DNA of 64,000 nt from Perkinsus olseni (lineage: Eukaryota > Perkinsozoa > Perkinsida > Perkinsidae): NCBI GenBank assembly GCA_013115135.1, contig JABANP010000209.1, forward strand, positions 1 to 64,000. The letters are read 5' to 3'. The notes below the pieces were generated by a model. The model had not been told where the DNA came from. It ran no database searches and saw only the letters and a program-made list of their open reading frames with translations. A program made the translations under genes and the position numbers. Position 1 is the stretch's first letter. Each line of letters begins with the position of its first letter. Below are positions 9,448-20,135 of the stretch, in pieces.

Positions 9448-10144
9448 GGAAAGAGAGCAGCAAAAGCGAAGCGAGTCTCGCTTCGGCGATGTCATCGCCG
9501 TGACGAGCCCCTAGTTCGCCCTTCTGCCAGCGGGCTGCCAGCAGGCTCCCGAGTGCGGTCAGAGCCTTTATGCCTTGTGGCTTGCGTGCTGCAGAGTCTG
9601 CACGCGCCACATACTACTCGAAGAGTCTTCGACGAAGACGGCTTCGGGTGCTCGGCAGGTCGCAGGCTGTGACTCACAGCTCCCTGCTGCTGCTGACCGG
9701 CGGTGCCGGTTGCCGGTTTGCAGTTTCTGGGAGCGTCGTCCAGCGAGACGAGGACATGCGAAGAGAAGTATCCCGGGTGGGTGCGGGATGGAAAAAAAAT
9801 CGAGCGCCGAGGAGCCGTCCCTGAGGAAGCGCCCCCTAGCGATACTTTGTCGTCGGCCCGAGCGTTTCATAGTAATAAGCACTGGGCGCGCGAGTTGTCA
9901 CGTTGTGTTCCTTCGCGCAAGGTTCGGGGAGGCTGTCCCCGAAGCGTCCTGATTTCTGCGGGTTTTGACCGGTTGATAGTCCGGCACATCGCAGCCTGCG
10001 GCTGCGCCTTGCCTTCCTATCAACCTTGCAAAAAGATTAATAAAGCACGTATGGATGCGATTTTTCTTGGATGAAATAGAGCCGAGGAAGCTCTATTTCA
10101 CTATATTTTGAGCCCCACACTTTCAAAGCCCCAACGCCTCGGCG
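9448..10144. other. Conserved stretch between chimeric tRNA and viral L frame
   Basis: About 700 bases almost identical to 19439-20135. GC-rich overlapping frames are open on both strands, but none is recognisable. It arrived with the viral segment, because the virus-free locus lacks it. It could be viral non-coding or upstream sequence, or captured host RNA. An AT-rich inverted repeat (gaaatagagc / gctctatttc) lies at about 10,074-10,101. Confidence 0.5.
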
Positions 10145-12779
10145 ATGACAGCCAAGGAAGTCGAGGACATAGCCTGCGAGGTGCTTGAGAGGAACCCCAT
10201 CTCAAGGGTTAGGCTGGATTTTGAGCTTATCGCTCTCACAGTCCAGCTCCATTTGGACATTAGCCCCGAGCAGAATGACCTACTACGTATGGTGACCAGG
10301 GACAACTTCCTATCGTTGAGACTAGCTAAGGCTAAGGCCATGCATCAAGACATGCGAGAGGGTGCTAAAGTCGCATGTAAGAAACAGCTGGAACAGTTAT
10401 GGGCCTTCTACCCCGGTCTACCCGGGGACGTGGGATCCAACCTAATCAGACGGGACATCATTGAACGACTTGAGTTTGAGTGGGAGGTGGCTGCCGAGAA
10501 TGCGCTCCAGGAGCTAACCCCAGTCTGGAATTTGGCATACATTGTGTTCGAGTGCATGGACAAAGGCGTTGTGACACCTATGACGGCCACAGCCAATTCA
10601 GGTGGCCCTGACTACCAGGTGGTGATGTTCCCTTGGTCCTTGTTTACCGTCCTCGTGTACACGGACCGTGGCGTCAGGCACTCATTCGTGACTCACCGGC
10701 AGGAGATGCTCAACGTGAAGGAGCTTCTAGAGGCTCGTGTCATGGCTAAGTTCACCGCTGCGTGTCAGCACAGTCGTGATCCAGAGTCAACCATGCCATC
10801 CCCTGACCTCCTGGACGAGTTCCACGACATCGGGGACGAGGTGTTAATCGTTCAGGGCCCAAACGGTTGCGGTTTCGTGAAACAGCTGGAGCCACTGATA
10901 GTCGCCGAGGCTAACAGTTAGCCGCTAACTCTAGGTCATCGAAGTTGTCAACCCGGGACGACTTCAAGCGGGTGGCTGTGAGGCAGACCTTGGCAGACTG
11001 CTCCGCCGTTCGGGACCTGGAGGATCATGAAGGGTCTCATATGGTGTTAGCTAACGAGAAGGATGAGGAGGTTGAAGTTTTCTCATGTTCGTATCAATTG
11101 ATTCTAGGGGCCATTCAACGCATTCATTACCTATTAGCCAGGTGCCCTGGCATTGAGCCGCTATGGGACTTCCATGGCCTGGTGAAATCGTCCTGGGGCT
11201 ACGGTCGGCCAGATGAGGTTGCCTCCTTCGCCAAGGCCCAGCGACTTATGACGGCATATGAGCCAGAGACGGCGGCAGGAGCGGATCTAGTCAATGAGGC
11301 CACAGGGCTGCTGCGCCAAAAGTTCGCTATCTCATTCCTCCAGCGGCACGGCAGACTGCCTGGCGTGACGAGCGTCTCTGATGGTGACTTGCGTGATGCC
11401 TGGAACCAGCCCATAGTGCCTTTGCAGGCGTGGGCTCCTGTGCGGTTCGACCATGTCCTGCCCTTCGACACAACCCCTGACACGGCATCCCTTATGGGGG
11501 ACAAGGCCATAGCCTTACACCTCGACGACATCTACCACGTGTATGATGCTAGGGTGACTGGGTACACCCCGCCGGGCAGGGCACGCACTGACAGGCGCCA
11601 GTTGATGCAGCTGTTGGCTGAGCCCAGCCTAGATGCCGGTGATGCGGCTCACGACTTCGCCACCGCGCGCATAGACCCCACCAGCTTGGTCTTTATGTTG
11701 AAGACCAAGGAGCGCCAGCCCAACCCCGTTGAGGAGCGGGAGTTCGGGTACACGACCATACGGAATAGGTTGGCTTTATCAACGGCTGAGCGAAACGTCC
11801 AACGGAGCTTCTTCGACTACGTTCCTGAGATCATGCTTGGTAAAACTGCCACGGCAGTGGACCAGGACTTAGAGCGTCGTGACGCGCCTGATAGGTGCCT
11901 ATCCTTCAACGTCAACCTCGATTATAAAAAGTGGTGCCAGGAGAAGACTGAGTGGAATACTCGAGGGACCACTCAGTTCTTGAACGACATATTCGGCACA
12001 AGCATCTATCAGGCGATTCACCCGTTCTACGGGTCCGTCGTATACATATCGGCTGACCCAGCCCTACCCCCCGCCTGAACTGGTTTTTACTGAGGCAGAG
12101 TCTGCGCTCCCTCAGTATGAGAAGGATGAGCTAGCTAGGGCTAAGATAAAGCAGTGGCTGGACGCAAAGGTGGCGGAGGCGAGCCGGCACTGGATGGGGG
12201 ATCAAACGGGCATGAGCTTCATGAGTGATACACGCGGGGTTGAGGGTCAATGTCAAAAGGTATGGACCGTGGACACGTTCGCAGACGTGAGCCTTGCTGC
12301 CCACCGGTGCGGCTTTAATGCACGAATACGAGGCTCAGGTGATAACGTAACCACTCTGGTCCTGGTTAGGCTTCCTGATTACATCCCGATAGGAGAGGAG
12401 GAGGGACCACTAGCGCGCAGGGTAGTGTCTGAGGCCGCCCAGCGATTCATGACAGAGTTGATTTACATCTCTGATGTTATGGGTAAACCGTTCAAGCCCA
12501 TGGAGACCTGGCTGGACGACGAGTTGTACTTATTTGGGAAATAGTGGGTGCTGCGGGACACCATCTTGCCCCCAGGTTCTTAAGAAAGTGTCCAAGGTTA
12601 ATAATGAGAGCGCCCTGTCTATTCAGGGCCTGGATGAGGAAATAGGTCTCGTGAACTCGGGCTGCTATGATGCCCTCAAGTGTGCACAGGACCCAGCGCC
12701 GGCCCTGATGGTACGTGCACTGCGGGCCGGCCCGCTGCTGATGCAGGAGCTCCACGAGAACAGTGTAACCGGCGAAGAG
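10145..12779 (+). pseudogene. Endogenous negative-strand RNA virus L protein (RdRp), copy A, broken
   Basis: This copy is homologous to copy B throughout, and three lesions separate it. About 14 extra bases at about 10,914-10,927 create a stop and a frameshift around the palindromic GCTAACAGTTAGC. Thirty in-frame bases are missing near 11,417. One extra C in a C-run near 12,070 shifts the frame just after motif A. The remaining open pieces are 10145-10921, 10945-12078 and about 12170-12544. Motif B (VEGQCQK) and motif C (GDNV) remain readable in the last piece, as does the same TAG (12542-12544) that ends copy B. The segment ends at about 12,779 against the 5' end of a tRNA-Pro. Confidence 0.9.
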
Positions 12780-13047
12780 AGACCACACAGTCGAATGGGC
12801 ATAACTTATGCCGCATAAGGCAGTAATAGTAGCGCTGCCAAATGGAAAATAATCAAGACCGACTGCCACTGCCGTACCTCACCATATGCAGCCTCATGCT
12901 ACCAACAATCAGCGACGACAAAGGTCCGATATTCATCAGGTGAATTTCAGCTTGATCCTTCTCCTACACCACAATGTTCTACTTCCACTCGTTATATGAG
13001 TAAATGCTATCGAAGCAACTATATCTAGCCGAACAACAAGCACAAGA
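12780..13047. repeat. Inter-tRNA spacer repeat (unit A)
   Basis: It starts with the 5' end of the split tRNA-Pro (agaccacacag, one base changed after it) and continues as the same spacer as 5938-6205. Confidence 0.8.
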
Positions 13048-13119
13048 GGGCTGTGCCGAGAATTGAACTCGGGACCTCTCGCACCCTAAGCGAGAATCAT
13101 ACCACTAGACCACACAGCC
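13048..13119 (-). tRNA. tRNA-Pro (AGG), unit A
   Basis: The sequence is identical to the 6206-6277 copy: full cloverleaf, anticodon AGG, intact A and B boxes. Confidence 0.95.
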
Positions 13120-14031
13120 AGATGCGTACAAGACAACCGCCGCTAATCGCATACCAGGTGAATGAGAACCAGTCATAGTGGTACCCCTGGCCTGGTTTGC
13201 CGGGTGTCTGCGCAACTCGAGCTCCATTTCTAGAATGACTCGGAAAAACCACAGCAAAGGCGAAGGCAGGGAGGGCGAAGGGACCACTGAGTACCTCGTT
13301 AGAACTGGGAATCAATCGCTCAATGATCGGGAGATCAATAATCTCACGCCACCGATCAACAGCCTTGCCTTGTTCTGCACTTTGCGTAGAATCTGGCATT
13401 AGGCATATCCCGCGTAACCGTTGCACCGGCCGTTTTATCGATCCACGGCACCTAAGCTTTTTGTTCACCGCGTGCAGCATTCAATTCCACAGCCTCCTTT
13501 CTTTCGCTGACAGACGGTCCTTGCTCTCCTGACAACAGGCCGTCTGAGGTGCGCGTACACATCGAATGGGTACAACTGTGGCGGAGTTCGATCGGTACTT
13601 GAGTACTGGGTATACATGAACGGTTCATGCAATCGAACTGTGTTCATACTAGCTTTACCTCACTAGCTGCACATCACTAACTGCACTCTCTCTCTTTTGG
13701 CTAGTCTGCGCCTTAACCGCTCGAACTCGCTCATTACTTCGGCACCGTCTCACAGCCAGGCCCGCCTCAACGGGAACCCCGCGAGAGGAATCCCCACATA
13801 CACAACCACAGCACATCGGATCGACGTCATCGAGCATAATGGCGCTCACTCCTTGCAAGGAGACGCCAGGCGCGCTCTTTCGAGTAGCTCGAAAAATCGT
13901 TTCCAACCACTTTGATGGCGGTTATGTTGTTCCCCGAGGGGTCAGTAGCAGAGCAGAGCATGAGAACAGGCTCGCAGTAGTGGCGCAATCCTCCCATCTC
14001 GCGTCCAGCGCTTCCTCATACTTGCGTAATC
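13120..14031. other. Repeated flank, no gene seen (unit A)
   Basis: Counterpart of 6278-7188 and 23128-24040. Confidence 0.6.
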
Positions 14032-14221
14032 ATGGCGGTCATCCACTACAGCCTGATAGGTCTCTTCTCGGCCACTCTTGCGGAGGCCGCAGCCCTACGT
14101 AGCACCTCCGAGAAGATCTTCCCAACCCCGAGGTCGAATGTCACCGAATGGGACGAAGCTTTCATGGACCAAGACGTAAGAATTCCTCTCTGCGTTGAGA
14201 GAGCTACAGTACGCGCAATCT
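14032..14221 (+). pseudogene. S1 secreted-protein gene, exon 1 only (unit A)
   Basis: Exon 1 with its signal peptide (14032-14175) and the 5' splice site are present. Homology to the intact gene stops in intron 1 at about 14,210, where unrelated sequence follows. Read through, the frame stops after 63 residues. Exons 2 and 3 are missing from the unit. Confidence 0.75.
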
Positions 14222-15799
14222 AAAGAGACAGTTTCGTGTCACCGGCATAGCTTTTTACCTAGAGCTCATATGGACCTGAAATTTCGGATATGAGCTCTCC
14301 TAACATTGTTATATTGTTTAAACATGTCACCGATCGAATTATCGAACAAAAAATTTTTGGTGCATTTTTCACCTCATCGGGCTTATCGTCAATCATGGAA
14401 ATATGACATAGGTCATCTGGCATCGTCCTGACATCGTTCTGTTGACGACAGGCCGCCATCAAGGACGTCAGAGCTATCGAAGGAACGTCTATCTGGTGCA
14501 CCACTGGTATACTCCCAGCTTCAGTGGAGGCAACAACGTGATAACGCCAAGGACAGCCTCGAGGATACCAGATGAGGCGATCATCGCTGCCGATAACCCC
14601 GCGCAGGGCTATTCTGCATGATGCCTGAGCAGCAGTGGTCCAGTAGGTTCGGGCAACCATCGTAGGAGTTGCAGGCCAACTCATGCTAACAGCGAGCCAG
14701 CAGCTAGCATGCAAATTACATAACGTAATGAGCTAATTGAGCTCAGGCAGCCAAGTTCTGGTGATGCCCGTCATATCAATGGATTGAATTTCTCTGGAGT
14801 CAAAAGTCGAGAGTCTTTACCTGGAATGCTCGCTGGCTTAGCAGTGAATAGAGTAGCCAATACTCGACAAATGACCCTGGCGGCTTGCCGCCAACGGCAG
14901 TCTCCTCTCATTGGACCACTACGCACGCCAGGTTTAGTGAGTCTAGCGCCGCAAAGGTGATCCAGAGGCTCCAAAAAGGGACGACAGATAAGAGCAGAGA
15001 TATCCAGGACTCCTGGAAACTAGATTATTATCATCGGCTATGATAGCCGATTCTAGCCGCTAGAAGGCGGAGCCAGTGAATTTCACTGAAGGTTTATCCT
15101 TGAATTGCCCCTGTCTCCGGTACGGCGAAAGCCGCATCAGCTCCAGTTGTTAGGGAGCCGTATCGCGTCTCTCAATTGAGGAGTAACTTGCTCTGAAGGT
15201 TCGCGCTTCGAATGGATACAGTCGTCACCTGACAGTTGAGGCGGAGAAGCTCCCCTATCCTGCAACACGGCCGGTGACTCGCCGCTGACGCGAATATCAC
15301 ACTATATCGCGCAGCTCTCTCGCCACCCAAGCGCCATTGTTTGTGCTAGACCACACAGCTGGACAATAACACAACAACCACCAGCAGCATCCTACCTCCT
15401 TCGCAGACTCCACAGGAGACTCGGGCAGCAACTGCCCATCTTGAACACACTGTACCCACCTCTCCAGAGCCTGACTTCAAAAAATACTTCGACCAAACAC
15501 ATTCCTGGTAGTTCACTTTTAGAGACTCCCTAACAACCATGGATGCTCTCTTATCTGATAATACCTCTGATACCTTAAGGTATCTTAATACCTTAATATC
15601 TTTTTCCACTCATCGCCGGACGATGAGAACTCAATTATTCCAGTAAAGTTCCAGTAGAGTATCGCAGTATTATTTACTGGGAGGTGTGGCGGATTTACCC
15701 GGGTTAAAACCTCACAAACCCGGACGAATACACCCACAGATGAACGATTATATTGCTGGATTTTTCGACATAGCTCTAGAAGATTCCGGAAACAGATGA
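14222..15799. other. Unit-specific sequence, no gene seen; 192-bp segment absent from unit B
   Basis: It matches 24233-25600 of unit B except that 15194-15385 has no counterpart there. The extra segment ends in a degenerate tRNA-Pro 5' half (about 15,321-15,358, with ctagaccacacagct). It is either an insertion in A or a deletion in B; I see no target duplication. Confidence 0.5.
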
Positions 15800-17859
15800 C
15801 TCTGAAATTACCCGGTCATATGAAATGATGCCATCACAAAAAGGCCCACAAGAATTTCCCAAATTCCTCGCGCGAGTTCAAGATACTCTCCCAGCCTGAT
15901 ACCTCTCTCCTGTGGGGACGAATGATCGAAGAGCATCGGGGCCGCCAAGCCACACTCTGAAAGCTCCTTAGCAATTCTTGATACCTGAAATCCACCAAAT
16001 CCTGGAAGCCGACATACCCACTTGTCACGAGATAAAAGCACACACAAGGAAGCGCTGGAACGTTTTCCGACAAATTTTTCACCAACGCTGAAAGTTCGAC
16101 TTCGTCGCTGAAAGTCTATTCACTGCCAAGGCCCGGATTTCCTGCTCTGGTCGGAATCATCGGAGGCCCTCCGACGGAGGGTCTAATAGAATACTCTCGG
16201 CTAAGCCAACTTCCACTCAGGATTCAACGCGAAGAACCACCGGGCGTTCACGGTCACTCTGAGAATCCTAGAAAAGTTGCATACGAAAATGTACCATCGT
16301 GAAGTTCCAGACCCCAGCGGAGCACCACTATTCTGTATATGGCATGGTCACGCGTATCCATTGACTTGCGTAAGGCAAGGATCGACCTTGGATACGCCCC
16401 CGGCTACCCGTTCTCCGCCCTCCTTTCCAGCTTCCTTGCGCTGCATCCAGAAAGCGAGCTCATCGTAAGGAATCACTATCTACCCAAAGAAGCGCCACTT
16501 GCACTCTTGCATTTCCTCAACGCCATTTACATTATCAATATTATCCTCGTCGAAGTTCTCACTCAATGAGCCTCGACTAATACAAGCTTCAAGCCCAGAT
16601 ACCAACTCCTCGCTGAACGCAGCAAAATGAACCTCAACCCGCAGCCGGAAGATTCTCACATCGACCTGCCAACTGCCGAATCGCCGAGTAACTAAAAAGA
16701 AAACACGAAATAATTCCACTGGCTGATAAATATCTACTGAAATGAGCAAACCGGGACGCTCTGGCGCCAAAAATTCGACGTTACTGAATTTTCCGAACGT
16801 GAAAAAATTTGATTTGTCTCCACAATAATTTTGATATTTTTTACCCAGGGTAAGCTCGCTCGAAAGATATTTTACTTTTATACTCCCTAGAATATCGTCA
16901 CGGTAGTATCCAAACTCGACCACAGTCAATCGCGAGTAGGTCCCCTTACGAGTACAAGATTCCAAATTAGAATCTTTAAAAGGTTCCCACTAACCCTTGC
17001 CGACCTTCGAGTAAGCCTCTCTCAGGACACCCCGCAGTCCCCTCATCGGGTGGGTAACATCCACAGTGGTAGTGACGACTCGCCTGCTCATCGTCCCCGC
17101 CGCAAGCTCACCAACGCCGGTTTTGATGAAGGCAACCGCGACTGAATGAATCGATCGATTAACGTGTCCGTAGGTCCAATGCTACCTCCAAGCTTTGAGG
17201 GGATATCCCCGTATCTTGTCGAAAGACAGACATTGCGGAACTCCCCAGAGATCCCCGTCTCGTGTGCTTGCTCATACGCAAAGAGAATCTGCGAGATGGA
17301 CTGAGCCTCGCAGTTTTTTGGACAGTTGCGAGACACCAAAATGATAAGCATGCTATTGTTACCACGAACCACTGCTACTGTCGTCTCTCTTATGGCTGAT
17401 CCTGGTGGTGAACCAGAGAATGCACGCGCACACCAGTCTTTTGTACTTGCGTACCCCTTCTCCGTAATACGTTTTTATGTCGTCCTCGACAGTTGGGCAA
17501 CGATTCGAACAGGTAAAATATCATCGAACGTTCGTGAAGACTCGACAGAAGTTCATCACAAAACGAGCCGCTTCGGTCGACAACGGCACAGTTTTTTCCT
17601 ATTTTCTTTCGCCACTAGCCAACAGATTCGCCCACAAGATTTCTCACCTTAGTATTGAGATCCTCTAAGAACTTCTCCAGCTCGCCGTTGGACTCAGGAT
17701 TCGACCTACACCGTATCTTGCACGCTTGACAGTCGCACGCTCTGACCTGAAGATTCCTCTGTCCTTCTGAGAGATGCCCAGCAGCGCCATGCAAGCCTCC
17801 ACGATGAATTCCTTCCTCGGGTCGGGTTGCGCGGTGTCGAGGGAATTATAATTAACCAT
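15800..17859 (-). pseudogene. Decayed copy of multi-exon unknown gene (unit A)
   Basis: It is homologous to 25400-28014. A start codon at 17859 and coding-like stretches (for example 16480-16965) remain. The stretch at about 16,150-16,280 carries two in-frame TAG codons (complements of 16183-16185 and 16201-16203) where the unit B copy has Ser and Thr-Lys. About 300 bases of the B copy, including its most downstream coding-like part, are absent near 15,600. The function is unknown. Confidence 0.5.
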
Positions 17860-19366
17860 GGTTAAAAGCTAGAAGTATCTTTGTTCATGATGGCACGGGA
17901 CAGAAACGGTTAACTTTCATGGATCTTGAAATTTTCGTATTGTAACTGAGATTTGGCAGAGCGCTACGCAACGAGCTTCGTTCTAACAGGCACACAAACC
18001 GCGAGCAGTCCGATGAAAAAGTTCAAAAAAACCTCCGAAGACGTCGGCGTAGCACTCTGATGAGTCTGTATTGACCGCAGCCAGAAACTAGTATCATAGT
18101 GGTTGGACTGTCAGAAGGGCGCCAACTTGACCTCGTGCGTATCTTGCAATGCTCAACGTAAGATACTCGAACACAATACCGCCAATATGAGCACCGACTT
18201 CCTGATACAGACATTTACATGCATCAGGATAGGCCAGAGCTGTCCGTTAGAGAATCTAACGGTTACACGCTCGCATATCCAGGCGAGCGATTCCGGAAAG
18301 ATACCTTGGCGTGCCCCGACGCTTCGCACATCGCCAACTAAGGCTTCTTACCTGCCTTCCTGGGAAGGTCGAAAGAACTTCAGCCTTCCCTCGAGATGTC
18401 GTAGAGAAACGATGGGTTGCGGTCACGGGAAGAGGTGGACGAGTTAGCCAGCCACTGATCTACTCTGGACTATTCGAAATTACAGGATGAGTGATCATCA
18501 CTGCGTTAACGATGACACCGAGACGACCCCTGCGGGGACGCCGCAGACTAGGGGACACGCAAGGAGGACCACCTGTCCCTTCCAGACATCGATGATGACG
18601 CAGGACTCAACGCGAGTGGGCTTCCTTGAAAGGCAAATTTATACTGAGAGCGACTCTTGCCTGGGGATTCGAGCGTCGCAAACTATATAGGTTTACTGGG
18701 AATATAGGATTTGAGGAATTGAATATAACTCACGGTTCACATAACCTTGAAAGATTATGCGCATGGGCCGAGCGTGTTACGAGAGGAAAAGTCGTAGGGT
18801 TAAAGATGGAGGACAACGCGATCATCTGCGAAGGGAGATCAAGTCCAGGTGATCAAGGGAGCAACAGGTTGAATGAAAGCGGCCGATTGAATGGGATAGG
18901 ACGTAACAACGTAGATCTGTACACGGAGTTTTACCGAGTATCGAAATGTGAGCGTTGCACCGCCTCTAGGCCCCAACGAAGGAAGCAGGATAGTGAGAGA
19001 GCCCCCAGGAGATAGTTTTGGAACGAACTCCCGGCAGCCTCATAGTTGCTCTACTCAAAATATATCGCCTGGAATTGGCTGACAGTCGCCTCGTAGGGCG
19101 CGCGCTTCTCCATTTTCAGAAATTAGTTAATCAATAAACATATAGTATCGCCATTATTCAAGCAAAGTCCATTTCTGATCAAGTCAACAGTTTCAAAGTG
19201 TATGCGACATCTAGCGTTGAAATTTAGGGCACCGCATCTTCCCTAGAGCGTGCCTGTGTCTCACGTTGTAACCTCTGCCATGTAGCTCGAGAATCTACGG
19301 AACGTGTGAGGTCATTCTTTGATGTCTGCCGGGAGTTGGATATCCAAGCAGACGATGATACAAGAA
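17860..19366. other. End of unit A, no supported gene
   Basis: It matches 28015-30040 minus the two insertions seen in B. Plus-strand frames such as about 18,626-19,015 have counterparts in B but no recognisable domain or clear splice structure. Confidence 0.45.
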
Positions 19367-19438
19367 GAGCTGTGCCGAGAATTGAACTCGGGACCTCTCG
19401 CCGCCCAAGCGCCGTTCTTGCCGCTAGACCACGAGACG
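19367..19438 (-). pseudogene. Chimeric tRNA (unit B), 72 bases
   Basis: It is exactly as long as tRNA-Pro. The 3' half equals tRNA-Pro (T-arm and variable region), while the 5' half differs. Only three anticodon-stem pairs form and the acceptor does not close, so it is probably non-functional. It marks the left junction of the viral insert. Confidence 0.7.
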
Positions 19439-20135
19439 GGAAAGAGAGCAGCAAAAGCGAAGCGAGTCTAGCTTCGGCGATGTCATCGCCGTGACGAGCC
19501 CCTAGTTCGCCCTTCTGCCAGCGGGCTGCCAGCAGGCTCCCGAGTGCGGTCAGAGCCTTTATGCCTTGTGGCTTGCGTGCTGCAGAGTCTGCACGCGCCA
19601 CATACTACTCGAAGAGTCTTCGACGAAGACGGCTTCGGGTGCTCGGCAGGTCGCAGGCTGTGACTCACAGCTCCCTGCTGCTGCTGACCGGCGGTGCCGG
19701 TTGCCGGTTTGCAGTTTCTGGGAGCGTCGTCCAGCGAGACGAGGACATGCGAAGAGAAGTATCCCGGGTGGGTGCGGGATGGAAAAAAAATCGAGCGCCG
19801 AGGAGCCGTCCCTGAGGAAGCGCCCCCTAGCGATACTTTGTCGTCGGCCCGAGCGTTTCATAGTAATAAGCACTGGGCGCGCGAGTTGTCACGTTGTGTT
19901 CCTTCGCGCAAGGTTCGGGGAGGCTGTCCCCGAAGCGTCCTGATTTCTGCGGGTTTTGACCGGTTGATAGTCCGGCACATCGCAGCCTGCGGCTGCGCCT
20001 TGCCTTCCTATCAACCTTGCAAAAAAATTAATAAAGCACGTATGGATGCGATTTTTCTTGGATGAAATAGAGCCGAGGAAGCTCTATTTCACTATATTTT
20101 GAGCCCCATATTTTCAAAGCCCCAACGCCTCGGCG
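19439..20135. other. Conserved stretch upstream of viral L frame (unit B)
   Basis: Counterpart of 9448-10144, nearly identical. No recognisable gene is present. Confidence 0.5.

Larger units (their letters stand above)
9379..19366. repeat. Tandem segmental duplication, unit A
   Basis: Unit A matches unit B (19367-30040) from a chimeric tRNA, through the viral L segment, tRNA-Pro, truncated S1 exon and a minus-strand gene, to a common end sequence (gatatccaagcagacgatga) just before the next tRNA. Indels of up to about 300 bases separate the two. The junctions fall at tRNA-Pro sequences, as expected of unequal recombination between tRNA repeats. Confidence 0.9.

Noticed and set aside
9559..9952. 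Overlapping GC-rich open frames on both strands (also near 19,550-19,943)
   Set aside because: Open on both strands because of base composition; no domain, and identity between units only reflects recent duplication.
19367..19438. A functional tRNA-Pro with another anticodon
   Set aside because: The acceptor arms come from different tRNAs and do not pair, and two anticodon-stem pairs are mismatched.
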